Origin: Eutrigla gurnardus
Lineage: Eukaryota > Chordata > Actinopteri > Perciformes > Triglidae
Assembly (NCBI GenBank): GCA_963514095.1
Contig: OY741284.1
Span: 8,040,016-8,104,015, forward strand
Length of the DNA stretch: 64,000 nt
Direction of reading: 5' to 3'
Shown here: piece after piece, positions 14,909-27,289 of the stretch
Numbering within the stretch: position 1 is the stretch's first letter
How the letters are laid out: the number at the start of each line of letters is the position of its first letter
Program-made: the position numbers and the translations under genes
The notes under the pieces: model-generated
Databases searched by the model: none
Told to the model about the DNA's origin: nothing
Seen by the model: only the letters and a program-made list of their open reading frames with translations

Positions 14909-15204
14909 AATGGACCTGCATTTCTATGGTGCTTTTCTAGTCTTTTCAACCACTCAAGGCGCTTTAATTTACATTCAGTCTACATTTACCCCCCTCACAC
15001 ACATTCACACACTGATGGCAGAAGAGCCGTCTGCACATCAGGATCCAATCTAACTCATTCACACACATTCATATGCCCATGGCACAGCCTTCGGGGGTAA
15101 TTTGGGGTTCAGTATCTTGCCCAAGGACACTTCGGCATGCGGAATAGAGACAGTGTTTTCCAACTGGAGGAAAACCCGCTCTACATCTGAGCCACAGCTG
15201 CCTC
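14909..15204 (-). mobile_element. tRNA-derived SINE, minus strand
   Basis: The reverse complement begins GTGGCTCAGATGTAGAGCGG, matching a tRNA-like Pol III A box (TGGCTCAGNNGTAGAGCGG). It then runs through CATGCCGAAGTGTCCTTGGG, a TGTGTGAATG-rich body and AGCGCCTTGAGTGG to a 3' end near GCAGGTCCATTCA. This layout is that of the tRNA-derived SINEs widespread in cichlids and other percomorphs. The B box region is degraded. A second copy of the same body lies at about 35.06-35.23 kb on the plus strand, supporting the repeat call. It does not encode protein. Confidence 0.78.
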
Positions 15205-16070
15205 AAATGAAGTGCTTTGTTGCTTGAAAAATGCCTTAAACAATAAACCAAAATAGATTCATTTTGAATATCAAATACTCTCCACCTGTAGGCCTGAAAA
15301 GTGGCTCTAAAAGTGTATTTAATGAATCTCTAAATGCACTATATCCTGAGGGGTCTCAGAACTATGACTCGGCAATTTAGTAGAAAAAACCACAAGACAC
15401 TCAAAATACAAATCAGTGAGAAAAGGCTCATTATGCATCAGTGATTTAAGAAGCTCTTTGCAATGTTTATCACATTGTTTTGGAATCAAGCTGCTTTCAG
15501 CCACCTTTACAAAACAGTCCTATGCATTTCAACACCAATATAATACACACAAGGCATGTTATGCAGCAATGGTTGCCTCTGCCATTGTTCTGCTCTGCAA
15601 CAAAATGGCCTGATGAAATGCAGAAAGAGGAGACAAGGGACAGTGGGAGAGCGGGGGCGGCGTTGGATTGTTACGCACGTAAAGGGGGACGCCATGTTGC
15701 CTGGAAGCGGGGACGGCCAACGTCACTCCGATCAGTCGAAAGTGTCACGACAAGTAGCAGAGCCGTGACCTCTGATGGGGAGAGGGGGGAGGAAACGGGG
15801 GAGAGGAGGGAGACGCGAGGCGAAGCGAGACATAACAGAAACAGCGGTGGCAGCAGAAAACAGAGGCGGGGAGAGAGAACGAGAGACGGAAGGGAAACGG
15901 GGGAGAAGAAGAACTAGAGGGAGGGAAAGTTTGTGGTGGGCCAACGCCTAATCCTGCCAGCGCTGCAGGCTTCAGGAACAGAGGAGTGATATCAGTAAAG
16001 ACACATCCACAGCCTGCCTATCGCCTAAATGAGGCCACTTCTGCCTGCTGAAGCTCTGCTGCTTCTCTTC

Positions 16071-16073
<3 letters not shown>

Positions 16074-16102
<29 letters not shown>
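16074..16102. repeat. (AC)n microsatellite
   Basis: A perfect AC run of about 29 bp. Confidence 0.95.
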
Positions 16103-16104
<2 letters not shown>

Positions 16105-16226
16105 GGAAGCTATCCATTGCCCTCTTTAAGAATCCCACTACACGATGATCTGAACGTCGCTCCACACTGCTGGTGCCCTAAAATTGCTGCAAAAATGAAA
16201 TCTGCGTTAAAGAAGTCCCTGTTTTT

Positions 16227-16242
16227 GGGGGGGGGGGGGGGG
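16227..16242. repeat. Poly-G tract (16 G)
   Basis: Sixteen consecutive G on the plus strand. Such runs can form intramolecular quadruplex-like structures and are prone to sequencing length error. Confidence 0.9.
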
Positions 16243-17430
16243 TTTAAAGAAGCGTCAGATGCAGTGAAATCAGTGCAGCCGCTCACACACTCACATTCAC
16301 AACACACCAGCACAAAGGTGACGGCTGCTTCTGTCAAATAAGCTCATTCTTTTTGTCCAAAAGAAAAATACAGGAGCCGCGAGCAGCAACTCTTATCTGC
16401 TGCATATTAAACAGAGGCACAACGGGGCCACTTTCCCCTCAGCTACATGTATAAATTACCAAAGTCCAACAGTCCTCTTCATAAACCATCACAGCAATGT
16501 AGATATCACACGGGCCAATAAGGTGCCATCAGATTAATTAATGGGATCGTTTCTGTGCCGGGGACGTGGCGTGGAGGAGCCCAAATCGCCGCCCGGAGTG
16601 ACATCTCATTTAAACCGGGTGTCAGGAAAAGCAGCTCTGTCATTACACAATGACAACCAATGCATCACCACGGCGTCACCACAGAGCCTTTTACTGCTGC
16701 CGGATAACAACGGAATTGTCTGATAATGGAAATGTTATTTCACTTCTGGATGCACTCTGGAAATGAAGCGGTGGGAATGTTTGGACAGGAGAGGAAGATG
16801 GATTCAAATTTGCTATTCCGACAAGCACGTGGACGGACACGCATTCAAATTGAGACCGGCGTCACACTAAATCCTGAGTCCTATGCAATAGCAGTAACTC
16901 TCAGTGACTCTCTTTTGGATCGCGGGGTAGTTCTTTATCGCCCAACATTAGCTTAGTACTCCTGCCGATTTTATTTACGCCTCGCAAATCTTAAAAGTTT
17001 GGATTATATTTTGGAGCTAATGTTTTGGTTGAGAGAACCGGTGTGAGGCTAACTTCTAAATGGTCCTGGCCTACACAAAGACATCATGCCTACTGCAATG
17101 CATTGATTATGAGACGCCTGCTTTTTCTCAAAGCCTCCCAAAGAATCTTGTTTGACAAAAAAAAAAAAAATTTTAATCAGACTCTTCAACATGGTTTTAA
17201 AATTGGGATATTTTTGGATATTAAGTTCAGACTCTTAACTGATTTAGTCAGTCAATTTTAATTAAGTTATGAGACAAATTAGATATAACCCATTGGAGCC
17301 GGGTACTCCCACTTCCCCCCTGCTCTGTTCTGTTCAGTGTTTAACATCTATGAGGACTAGTTTACAGCGTTTAAGTTTTTGTAAATGATGTCGACTGTGT
17401 CACTTCTGAGGAGGAAAGACGCCCCGAGGC

Positions 17431-17759
17431 TAAGAGGCCGTCCACACGTACTAAAACTCTACTAACTAAAAAACTTTTTTTCTCTATTTTTCCTTGGCGT
17501 TGTTTCTAGAAAATCTGCGTCCACAAGAATCCACTGTACACGACTCAGCACGCTGTAGTACATATTCCAGGCGATGACATCATTGTATGCGTTTTTGCCG
17601 TCTACACGAAAACGGAGGGGCGGCGTTTTTTTTTTTTTTTTTTTTTTCAAAAGTGTGTTTTCAGGCTCCGAAAACGAGGGATCCGTGTGGACGGTCGGCC
17701 CAAACGGACAAGACTTCTGCGTTTATACACTAAAAACGTTTCCGTGTGGACGGGCCCTA
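17431..17759. mobile_element. MITE-like element with GGCCGTCCACACG ends
   Basis: The left end reads GAGGCCGTCCACACG and the right end, reverse-complemented, reads GGGCCCGTCCACACGG, giving a shared inverted CCGTCCACACG. The interior has more CGTTTT / AAAACG inverted pairs and a 22-bp poly-T at 17626-17647. The size (about 330 bp), the inverted ends and the lack of coding capacity fit a non-autonomous DNA transposon, probably of a hAT-like type common in fish. The target duplication could not be fixed, because both edges are CTAA-like. Confidence 0.65.
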
Positions 17760-18879
17760 AAGTGAGGATCTCAGACCTCCAGTCTGAGATGAAAAGACAC
17801 CTAACGATCCGTTTCACACCTCAGAATAAAGGTTCAAGTGGGCTCATTCAACGCATTCTTCAGGCCAATGGGGCAAGAAGCAAGAAGAAGAGCAGGTATC
17901 GAAACGCTGGCAGGATTAATTCAAAAATAAGAAGTATCCTTTAACAGTGAAAACCTCTTTAAAGCAGTAATGTGGGATCACACCAGAACTAATGCAGACA
18001 CAGCGGGTCTCTGAAACCATGTGGATTACTGTGCTCTCGAACAAAGTCCTCCTCTCTCTACCAGCACCAGCAAACCTCCAGAGGCTTCTGGAAGCAGACT
18101 GGGGGAGAGCGTGTGACTAGAATTACTGACACACTTTTAGAAAAGTGCTAATCTCCGCTTACTGTAGGACTTATTACAAAATACTTTTTCACACATCGCT
18201 ACGAAAATTAACAGACGACGCCAACATGTCGAGCTCAATATTTCCGTCATGTTTCAGGGAAAACCTGCAGTGTCACACATGTGAATAATGGCAGGGATTT
18301 CAAACATCAACTACCTATCAGGTTTTGCTTGGGAACGTCTGAAATCTGCCATTTCATTTTGTTAAACACAAAACTGCAGCATCACTACAAGTACTGTTCA
18401 TAAGGGGGAAAAACAATAGCTTAACACACACATTAATATGATATTCGGTGCATGCTTTATCCAAAGTGCTTTAATAAACCATCATTACGCAATGAGAGCG
18501 CAACCGGCAATGAGACACGGTACCACAAATTCACTCTCTTAACATCCCCATAAACTATACACTCTCTTGCATGATTTGTTTTGGACGTGGCGATTTCATG
18601 TGGAGTTAGCCGGGGCCACTGAGTCGGAACACTTTCCAAAGCAATGGTACTGAAGACACAATGGTTGTGCCGTGTTCTTTAAAGAATAATGAACCGATGT
18701 ACAGTAAATGGAAAGACAATTACCTAGTATCCATCAAAAGGTTTGTAGGAATTACATTTATTCAAATAATTTAACGGAAACTACAAAATAACATCCAATA
18801 TATCTGCAGCTATCTACACAATCAAACAGTCAGTAAATGCAAAATGAATCCTTAAAAAACCCTCCGAATCACTGCTTAC

Positions 18880-19135
18880 CTGAGGCAGGGCGGAGCTGAG
18901 CTGGCGCTGCAGAGAGTCGCGGTCGTAGACGACGTCCTGGAGGTGCTGCTGGGACAGGCTGAGGCTCTCCTGGGTCTCCCTCAGCGTGTCCAGCAGCCGG
19001 TCCCTCTCGTCCAGCATGTTGACCATCAGCTGCTCGAAGTGAGAGTCCGGGTCCGAGTTGCTGCTCTGAGAGCCGCGCTGGCTCAGCGCCGTGTCCTCGC
19101 TGATGGTGGGCATCACCTCACACATCATCTTGGCG
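18880..19135 (-). CDS. ppfia2: First coding exon of liprin-alpha (ppfia2-like)
   Basis: Liprin-alphas are cytosolic scaffold proteins of the presynaptic active zone that bind LAR-type receptor phosphatases, RIM, ELKS and kinesin KIF1A through N-terminal coiled coils and C-terminal SAM domains. On the minus strand a pyrimidine-rich tract ends in AG at 19137-19136. The exon then gives a 7-nt leader, ATG at 19128-19126, and 83 codons ending at 18880 in a CAG|GTAAGC donor, phase 0. The peptide starts MMCEVMPTI, contains FEQLMVNMLDERDRLLDTLR (residues about 31-50) and ends in LPQ, where vertebrate liprin-alpha genes place an exon boundary. The SQRGSQSS segment and the ERDRLLDTLRETQESLSL coiled-coil start resemble liprin-alpha-2 more than alpha-1, -3 or -4. 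Reading past the donor gives about 21 unrelated residues and a stop, as expected for intron. No other liprin exon was recognised in the window. The paralogue call is from memory of the family: liprin-alpha is secure, alpha-2 likely. Confidence 0.93.
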
Positions 19136-20439
19136 CTGGGGAGGGAGAGGAAGATGGGAGATGAGGCTTCAGCTGGATACAGTGTTGCTGTCTAATCAGC
19201 AGAAACAGAAGGAAACTGTCATTCATATTGCAAGCAATCAATTGCTACACCTTTGACCTTGATGGAATTTCCCCCAAAAGGGGAGCCTTTTATATATTCA
19301 GGTGTATCTTTAATCAATGAATGAATATGTTTCATATATGCAAGCGGTGCAACTTGTGAGATCTTCAAGGTAACTTCATGTTACACTCTCTGCTTTTCTC
19401 TAGATTAATTAGCCTCCTTATTTAGCCTGAATGCGACCGCTATGTCAGTCAGAAAAAAAAGTTAAATTTGATACGCATTCAACAGCAAGAGGCAGCATCA
19501 CATAATAGATGGGAATATCAATACATATGAATTCACTTGGGTCACCCCTGAAGACATTTAATCAAGTGGAGGAGGACAGTCTTCGGCTTTGCTATCAAAA
19601 GGTGCCAATAACTATAAGAGCAACCTTTTCAGAATAAATACCAGCATGCACTGCTGACAGATCCAAAGTGCAGGGTGTAATATGTACATGAGTACATCAC
19701 CCACCACATCGGGTTAATGGACAGACAAGCAGGTCCACCTCAAGCTCAATAAAGCTGGTCAAATTAATGAACCCTTCCACGGCAAATTGTTCAGATTCAA
19801 GTAAAGTAAGAATAAGGATTACACTTGGATCTTTATGTTTATTGAGAAACAAATGTGTTCACGTCCGTGTTTGCATGGCTGTGAGGACGCGGCGGGGTCT
19901 GACACAGTTGGAGCTCAGCTCAGCGTCGCCCCGCCGTTTCAAAGCTGCAGAGACGTCTCGGAAGGCTGGGCCTTCTGCCCCGGATTTCACGCTTGTGCTG
20001 TTTAATGATCCAGCACAGATCGAGTTGCATAACACCCCATATCTATGCACTAGTGGAAACAAGAAATCATATTCCAGTTTCCCCCGTGGGACTTCAGAAA
20101 GCCTCCAGAGTCATCCCGACCGACGGGGCGGTTCGAGGGCTAAAAGCGGGTTTGCATCGTCACATGTCGGCGTCATGTGGTGGGGCGAGCTAAGCTACAA
20201 ATAACCGTGGGATAAACTTGGGATACTCCATTCAAAGAAGTCATTTTGGGAAACATGAGCCGTTGCTGCCTTCCCCTGATTTAATATCAGTTTCATCCCT
20301 GTGTGTTGAGTGATACCAGTCATGTTTAGCCTAGCTTACCGCAGAGCCTCCAAGCAGGGGAGGTGTCTCACTTTCTTACTACACATGGAAAATGCAAGAT
20401 ATTATTGTTAAAGTTAATAAAAAGGCACAAACCCGGGCT

Positions 20440-20600
20440 CACCATTCCACTTCCACTTCCAGCTAAGCTAGGCTAACTGCATCCTTCCCCAATCTCTCCA
20501 CTATACTCTCAGAAATGAGAAGATATAAATTCTTCTCATTTCACTTCCACAACAGCAAATAAGCACAAATGTGTTCATCTCACAATTTCATTTAATGTCT
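20440..20600 (+). repeat. Remnant of a dispersed teleost repeat (AGCTAAGCTAGGCTAAC)
   Basis: CCAGCTAAGCTAGGCTAACTG is followed by CTCAGAAATGAGAAGATATAA and AGCAAATAAGCAC. This matches from memory the order of a very common fish interspersed repeat that includes a TTAGCTTAGCATAAAG block. A related reverse-orientation fragment occurs at about 41.99-42.05 kb. It is degraded, with no ends visible, and the class is uncertain. Confidence 0.42.
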
Positions 20601-22959
20601 TAATATCTGGTTTCATAACGTTACATAAGGCAGCATACAGCCTTTTTTGTGCATGTCCTTATGATTGATGCTACGTGCTAACGTCCTCTACAGGTTAATC
20701 GCTTCCATTTAATCGAGGCAGTGACGGCCAGGCCGGGTTTACTCAGTGAGCTGTCAACACCCCTTTGCCCAGACCGTCCTCTCTAGGTGGGTTATAATGG
20801 CAGGTCTGTGTCTCAGCATGTCCTGGCAGTAAGACCGGGTCTCCCAAATCCTCCCTCGGCACCCGGCCAGACTCTCCCCAGCTCACCATTCAGCCGCCGT
20901 CCGCTGCCGTTTAGACCTGAGAGACGGAGCCTGTGTGCTGCTTGGCTGGACACTCGGCACATGGCAGCTTCTCGCTTGGAGAGCGAGGCCAGGCGGCGGA
21001 CAGACCGGGACACCGGTGGTGCATTTAAAGTAGAAGGTGTTGATTTATTCCCGACCCTGGCTCAATGCGTGTTAGTTGAGCGCAGAGAGGAAAGGTGCTG
21101 TTTGCATAGCAAATCCATATGAATACGGCATCTGGAAGTGGGAATCACAGCAGACTAAGCAAAAAACGTATTGATGATTGTAAATGTTTGTGAACATTTA
21201 AAAGAAAAAAACCCTCAGGCCATGTTCTACTATTAAAAACTTGTTGTTTTCTTAAGTTCTCTTGTGCCACTTTCCATCCAGCTGCCTAGTATATGCCTAC
21301 TTTTTTATTTCCTACACTGTTGATGCAAAAATGCATATGTCAGCAAGTGCAACCACCGACTGTAAAACAGCAGCTCCACATTATGGGTGCACTGAGGATG
21401 TTTTTTTCCTGCTTTAATGGCGCCTACATGCCCTTTTGTCCTGTTCCTGCACCTAACGCTTTGATCTCGCCGTGACTGCCCCCTAAATCATTTTTTACAG
21501 TCTATGAAAAATCAATAGACATGGAGGGAAAGTGCAGAGTGATCTTTCGTCTGCGCCCTCAGACGTATTAAGCGGCCTTCCTGAAAGAACCGAAAGCAAA
21601 CCATGTCAGTCATTTAAACATTCATCAGTTTTATTGTGTCATTGGAATCGGCATCGGGGTGGTATCTATTGTTAAAATGGAGAAAGAAAAGAAAGAAAAA
21701 AACAGACAGAGAAATGTTTTTTGTCTGCAGAGCCTTGAAGCAAAAATGCTGTGCTGACAAACCGCTTTCCCTAAAATGTCCTCTTTTTGTGGTTAAATTC
21801 TGCCGCTCGATATTTGCCGTATACGTCAGCGAGGTCATTAGTCTCTCTCCAGAGTGAAGCGGGCAGGCAGCGGCGGTGACAGGTAAGAGCTAGTGTGATC
21901 CTCTTGGCGAGATAAACACTAATCACCCACAGTGGGCAGTGCGGAGAATATGTGGTCCGGGAGCGATATTAGCCAGCTGGGATGCAGATGTTGTCGAGAT
22001 TGGGCTCGCTAGCGGTGACAACACCACTTCCTCACAGCTGAGCAGCCAATTTGACCCTCATTACAATAGCTATTTGGTCTGCAGACATTCGCAGTAGCTC
22101 TAAAAAGGGGAACCACTGCTGATGGAGCGTCGTTCTACGCACATTTCCTCCACAATGCAACATCCTGGCACATTATGATAATGTACACCAGGAAAATCTG
22201 CCCTCACTCGAGTGTCAGACTTTTGGCTTAGCATAAATGCATGTCTAATCGTGGATGGGTACAATTTTATTTGTCAGAATGACGCCGGCGGGGAGAAATT
22301 GATATTTGTAGCAATTTAGGAAGAATGCTGTACAAACACGGTGAAGCTTAAGTGCCTGAATTTAGTCTGGCTGGTTAAAGATGTTAAATGTGTCTGAAAT
22401 TATGCAGGAATCACGGGAGGCAGAGACAACAGCGGGCTCAATTGATCACATTGTGGGCCACAGATGCAATGAGAAACACATGCAGACAGACAGGCAGGGA
22501 TCAGTGGGCTTTTCGCTCCATGCCATATGCCAATCAATGAATTATTCAGGGGAGTAGGAGTGAGGTTTTCTTCCCAATCAGTGATACAAATCCAGAGCCA
22601 TTTTTTTTCTGCCGAGCAGCCCCTTCCCAGCTCAGACAACCGGCTCCAGGCTTTAGTCTGGCTGGCAGCAGGAAGCTGCTGAGCAATCTCACAACCTAAA
22701 GAAAAGGCTTGACGTCTAAAACGGATGAGACGATCGCAGCAAAAACTGTAACTAACAATTAAGGTTCCTTCTGGGGTATTTGCCAGGACGATGTGAGAGC
22801 CACTCCAAAAGCTACAGTGATAGACTGCCGCAGCCCAGTATCACTAACAACTACATCTATAGCGGACAACACCTCACAATTTACATCCAACGCCAGGGCT
22901 TAGCACCGACACAGGAAGTAGCGTGACTTGTATGTAGCAAGGCAGGAAAGAAAGGGTGT

Positions 22960-23430
22960 GGAGATATGGGAGGTGTAGCGCTGTGTAGCAACCTCCAGTT
23001 CAGAAAAAGTAAAGCCAATGCAGAAGTGTGATAAACTTGCATTCTTTCTAATGGCCATCAGGGGGCGATTAATTTGTTTGTCTAAACCTTGTAGACATGA
23101 GTTTATGGTCTCAATCTGTTTCAAGTCTTCTTCAATCCAGCATGATGTTCATTTAGTGAATGATGGTCCATTTAGAGTCAACCAGACCATAACTCAGGGG
23201 ATGCTTTAGGGCGGGGCTACCTTGTGATTGACAGCTTACTACCACAGCATTGTCTGGTCTGAGTGTTCATCTCAGATATCTAACCCATTAACAGTGTGTT
23301 TTCAGCTCATTAAAATTAGTTGTAATAGTGGTTGCCTTAAAAGGCCTAATTTAGTGTTTGGTTGTACTTAGTTTGACCAAAAAAATCAAGATGGTGACGG
23401 CCAGTCTACGAATTTGACTTTAATGCAGGT
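22960..23430 (+). repeat. Dispersed repeat family X, copy B
   Basis: Contains GCAACCTCCAGTTCAG, GGCCATCAGGGGGCG, CATGAGTTTATGGTCTCAAT, CCAGCATGATGTTCATTTA, a GGGCGGGGCTACCTTGTGAT block and AAGATGGTGACGGCCAG. The same blocks recur in the same order in copy A and, reversed, in copy C (for example GTAGCCCCGCTC at 25.07 kb). It is one of the fullest copies here. No coding frame. Confidence 0.65.
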
Positions 23431-24889
23431 GAACAGAGTTCATGTTTGCTTTTTCGTTAACCATCACCATGGTCAGACGTCTTGAAGATGATCATCCACA
23501 CTTCCAAAACAGCCTAATAGAGTGTTAAATAAACAACAAACCGCTGCCTCGAGAGCTCCCCGGAGTTAAACCGAAGCAGGCAGCGAGTTATCTATATGGT
23601 GCAGATGTCATTAATGTAGAGCCACTCCATTTTGGGAAGAACAAAATCAGCAAGCTGCGGCTAATTTCCTGAATGTCTTCAGTTAATCTCATTAATAGGG
23701 GGGGGACAATTGTGTGAGTAGATAAGGAGCAGCGCACAAAAACAGCAGCATGTTCCTGAGCACTGTATGGCCATGCGCGGCAGATTCAGCGCTATCCACC
23801 ACCTGGGGGACATCAAACGCCGCGCGGAGGAGCGAGCGCTCGCCGAACAAGCGGAGGACCGAACACGACACTCTGTGGCTTTGGAGATAAGCCGCGAGAC
23901 TGTTGGGACGCTTCAATAAGACCAACATTATTTAATAGTGCCTTTAATGCCATGTGTTATCACCAAGTGAGGAATTTGTTAACCCCTTAAGCAAGGAGAT
24001 GGTCATTTGGAAAAAAACAATTAGGCCTATAAAGAGTCCATTAAGATCCTTTATGAAATACGAGGCCAACTTTTCAAACACTTGCAACACCCTATTAGGT
24101 TCGAGTCCTCGCAGCATGAATTAGAGTGTCAGACCAAATTGTTTTGATGATGATACACTTCACTTACATCGGCACCACAAGCACAAGGCTGATTACACCG
24201 AGGGAGCGGACTAAATAATGTCTGTGTTTGATTTCTTGGCGTGCTGCCGCTCTCCCCCCTCTACTTTGGCATCCCATATCAGGCCGACAGGTGGGAAAAG
24301 GGTGACGCAGCGTTTTTTGTGAATGTAACGGACCAGATTGCACGGCACGCTCGTAGTGCTGAGAAATTCCCATTCATGCGGCTCCCCGCGTTTTCTGACA
24401 AGCGAGGGACAACCTGCCAAGAAGACAACAATTCCAAGTCTATTCCATTTAATTACAGCCACAGAAACGTACAATGGCACTCAGACGGGAGTCAACTGAG
24501 CGGATGGAGCACACTATTAACTCATCTCCAACGCTGAGAGGCGGTCGCCGGGCTGATCTGTGACCTGCGGTGCCGTGGCAACAGTGATGCGTGATGGAGA
24601 GTAACGCGGATGTATTTTTGGGTGAAAATCTCGGTCAGTGCAATACAGTGCAAGGAAGGAGCGGTGACGACCGGGCATGCTCTCACAAGACGAATGTTGC
24701 ATTACACCATGATAGCCACGGTGTCATGTGACCGGTGTGAGGCAGGGCAGTGGCTACGACGTTTAGGTCAAGTCCTTTGTATGCAGTCAGTGAATCCAGG
24801 GCATTTTAATGCCCTGCAATTCAAAGTTAACATGGTGACCGCCTTGACACAAATTCTTGTATCTTACCATGAATGCCGTTTAGCAGCTT

Positions 24890-25291
24890 CTAGTTCGGCA
24901 TTATGGCCGTCAACATCTTCTTTTTTTTTAGAACCAGACAGAAGAAGGTGGAGCTTAGCATTTTAGGCGACCCAAAATGTTAAAAATAACCATTATGAAC
25001 TAAATACAGACTGTGAAAGAGATCAAATTATAAGATGTAAACACAGGATATGTGACCTGTCAATCACAAGGTAGCCCCGCTCTAAATCATACCCTACTTT
25101 ACGGTCTATTTGACTCTAAATGGGCCATAAAATACAAAAATAAACATCACGCTGTATCGAAGAAAACTCCAAACTAGAGACTGAGACCATAAACGGATGA
25201 CTTCTCCACTATCAGAGTTCTTTCAGTGGAGTCGCCCCCTGATGGTCAGAAAGAATGACCACTTGGCTTCACTTCTCAGACTTATATCTAA
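24890..25291 (-). repeat. Dispersed repeat family X, copy C (reverse)
   Basis: The reverse complement carries GGTCATTCTTTCTGACCATC, CATCCGTTTATGGTCTCAGT, CAGCGTGATGTTTATTT and GCGGGGCTACCTTGTGATTG, in the same order as copy B, about 2 kb away and in opposite orientation. Copies B and C could pair as a diverged inverted repeat. Confidence 0.62.
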
Positions 25292-25950
25292 TCTGAACTA
25301 ATCACTATGTATGAACAATGGGTCAAATGACAAGGCCAGTGGCAATATTTTTCATTATAATGTTTTAATTTGTCAATATATATAATAAATAATTCCTGCA
25401 AGGTGCAGAAGGCTCTTAGAAAATATTAGATGTTGGCAAATGAATAATCCGTCTGATTGTAATGTAATATTAGGACACCAACATACTGGCAGTTGTGTAA
25501 AATAATCTCCAGCAAAATATGAAGGCTGCTTTTGGAGGAAAAACCTCCATCAGCTGTTCATTTAGCAAGTGACAATGATGTAAAGTAAATATGATATTTT
25601 TTCATATTTCACAACCGTCTGAAAACGTATCGCATGCGGAGAAACATTGCTGAGCACCTAACCGACCCAAAATCAACTAACAACTGTTGCTTTGTTTGCA
25701 TGAATACCAGCTGCTATTAGCCCAAAGCACAAACGGCATGATGACATCCAGCAGAATTCACAGACTAGCTTGTGCATCTGTAAATTCTACTGACAAAATA
25801 CTGCTTCCATATACTGTGCTCTGTCTGACATTATGGAGTAGTAAAAGGTGAATGAGGCAGAGGTGGGATGAAGAGGACGGCTCGGGTGTAGAGTTACACC
25901 CAGCCTGTTGCCACTAGGGAGGCGGGAAAAGGGGGGAGCAGGCTGTGCAT

Positions 25951-25952
<2 letters not shown>

Positions 25953-25999
<47 letters not shown>
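25953..25999. repeat. (TG)n microsatellite
   Basis: A perfect TG run of about 47 bp. A shorter AC run lies 130 bp to the right at 26130-26152, so the two could pair as an inverted repeat. Confidence 0.96.
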
Positions 26000-26000
<1 letters not shown>

Positions 26001-26129
26001 CACCTGAAAACAAGTCTACATGCACATGAAAGGACAGCATGGAGACTTTCACATCGCCCACAATCCCCTGCAGCAAGGTCATGCAAACCATCGATCGATA
26101 GAGATTGAATAAGAGTGCCGATCGAGGTG

Positions 26130-26152
26130 AACACACACACACACACACACAC
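26130..26152. repeat. (AC)n microsatellite
   Basis: A short perfect AC run followed by AGAGAGAC. Confidence 0.93.
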
Positions 26153-26628
26153 AGAGAGACACACGCCAAAGAAAAGCAATAAAGCTCAGGTTGTGATGAA
26201 TTTGAACCATGCCGCCATCTCAACTGCATTTATACCTCCCTCATTATGGAGGGCTGAAGTCAAACCTTGCCTATAAAAGCTGCCCTTAAACCCTCAATTT
26301 ACAGACATGGAAGCGTCTGCCACAGGTAGCCGCCCCTCTGCACGACACCTCCAGGTAGTAAAAAGCTTTGTCTGCACACCAGACATATCAGGCAGGCGGA
26401 GAGCATCACGGGGAAAGTTGCACTCTCTCGCCACAAAATCAAGCATCCCGCGTCTGCATAATGCATCACTCTCGTGCCACAACTTCCACAGGAGGCGAGC
26501 CAGCCGATTACGAATACTGTCATGTTCCGTCACGGCTGCAAAACGCTCACATTCATTTATGATATCGGGTGAAGGAGGAGGAGGAGGAGGAATATCACAG
26601 CTTTGCCTGCAGGCGATTAACCTTCTAA

Positions 26629-26672
26629 TGTGTGTGTGTGTGTGTGTGCCTTTTCATTCATTCATTCATTCA
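26629..26672. repeat. (TG)n and (CATT)n simple repeats
   Basis: A TG run of about 18 bp is followed by four CATT units. Both lie in a 238-codon open frame that I rejected as coding. Confidence 0.88.
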
Positions 26673-26823
26673 TCTACACCAGCTTGTGTAAAGGTGTCTG
26701 TGAAGAGGTGGATGGATGACAGAGACGATGGTCATGCTTGCATCTCTATAATAGCTGGTAATAATATTGTTTATAGGAGGGGCAGCTGTTCCCCCTATGA
26801 CAGCTCCTGCTTTTTTACTGTTA

Positions 26824-26824
<1 letters not shown>

Positions 26825-26862
<38 letters not shown>
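26825..26862. repeat. (AC)n microsatellite
   Basis: A perfect CA run of about 38 bp. Together with the runs at 25.95, 26.13 and 26.63 kb it makes a cluster of dinucleotide repeats just beside the CpG island. Confidence 0.95.
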
Positions 26863-26864
<2 letters not shown>

Positions 26865-27289
26865 AGGCGGCGTGACTGCGGCGTCTGTAACATCTCCACC
26901 TCGTCCTCTGAAATGATAATTGGGGGAGAATCCTTGGCTATTGTCTCAAGTGCATTACATCATGCCAGCCTCTCGTCTGCATCCCGCCCCCCTTTAACTC
27001 TCTCCTCCGTCTCTCCACTGTGACAGCCGGCCGTATATCTTTCCCTTGCAGAGCCTCACAATGTCAACCATCAAATATATATATATATAGGTTATATACA
27101 GCAAGTATCCATCCACATGCCCCCTCCCCCCCAGTATGATCCGTCACCGCACCGGGGTTGAGGGTGAGAAGGGCAACGCAGGAGAATCACCTTGAGCCCC
27201 GCAAGGACCGGGGCAATGTAGGTCACCGCAACATCGGCGGCAACAGTGTGCACATACTCACAATGTATAATTCCTTTTACTATGAGCGG

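Larger units (their letters stand above)
1..18879 (-). other. Intron downstream of the liprin-alpha exon
   Basis: This stretch follows the donor at 18879-18878, so it is read as an intron of the minus-strand liprin-alpha gene. I found no open frame with family resemblance and no exon continuing the liprin coiled coil; a small exon could have escaped a reading by eye. Stretches 1-837, 1143-10303, 11702-14908 and 15205-16073 contain no feature I can name apart from short AT-rich or low-complexity runs. Around 690-730 a 15-bp sequence (GTAGTCAGCTGACCT) is tandemly doubled. Confidence 0.7.

Noticed and set aside
15185..15204. tRNA-like sequence (also near 44.34 kb)
   Set aside because: Only A-box-type heads on SINE fragments; no complete cloverleaf, so not tRNA genes.
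15480..15917. 145-codon frame rich in R, G and E
   Set aside because: Purine-rich low-complexity sequence; no homology recognised and no splice or start context.
26307..27023. 238-codon open frame, the longest in the window
   Set aside because: It reads through TG, CATT and AC microsatellites (VCVCV, HTHTHT) with no family resemblance or conserved motif.
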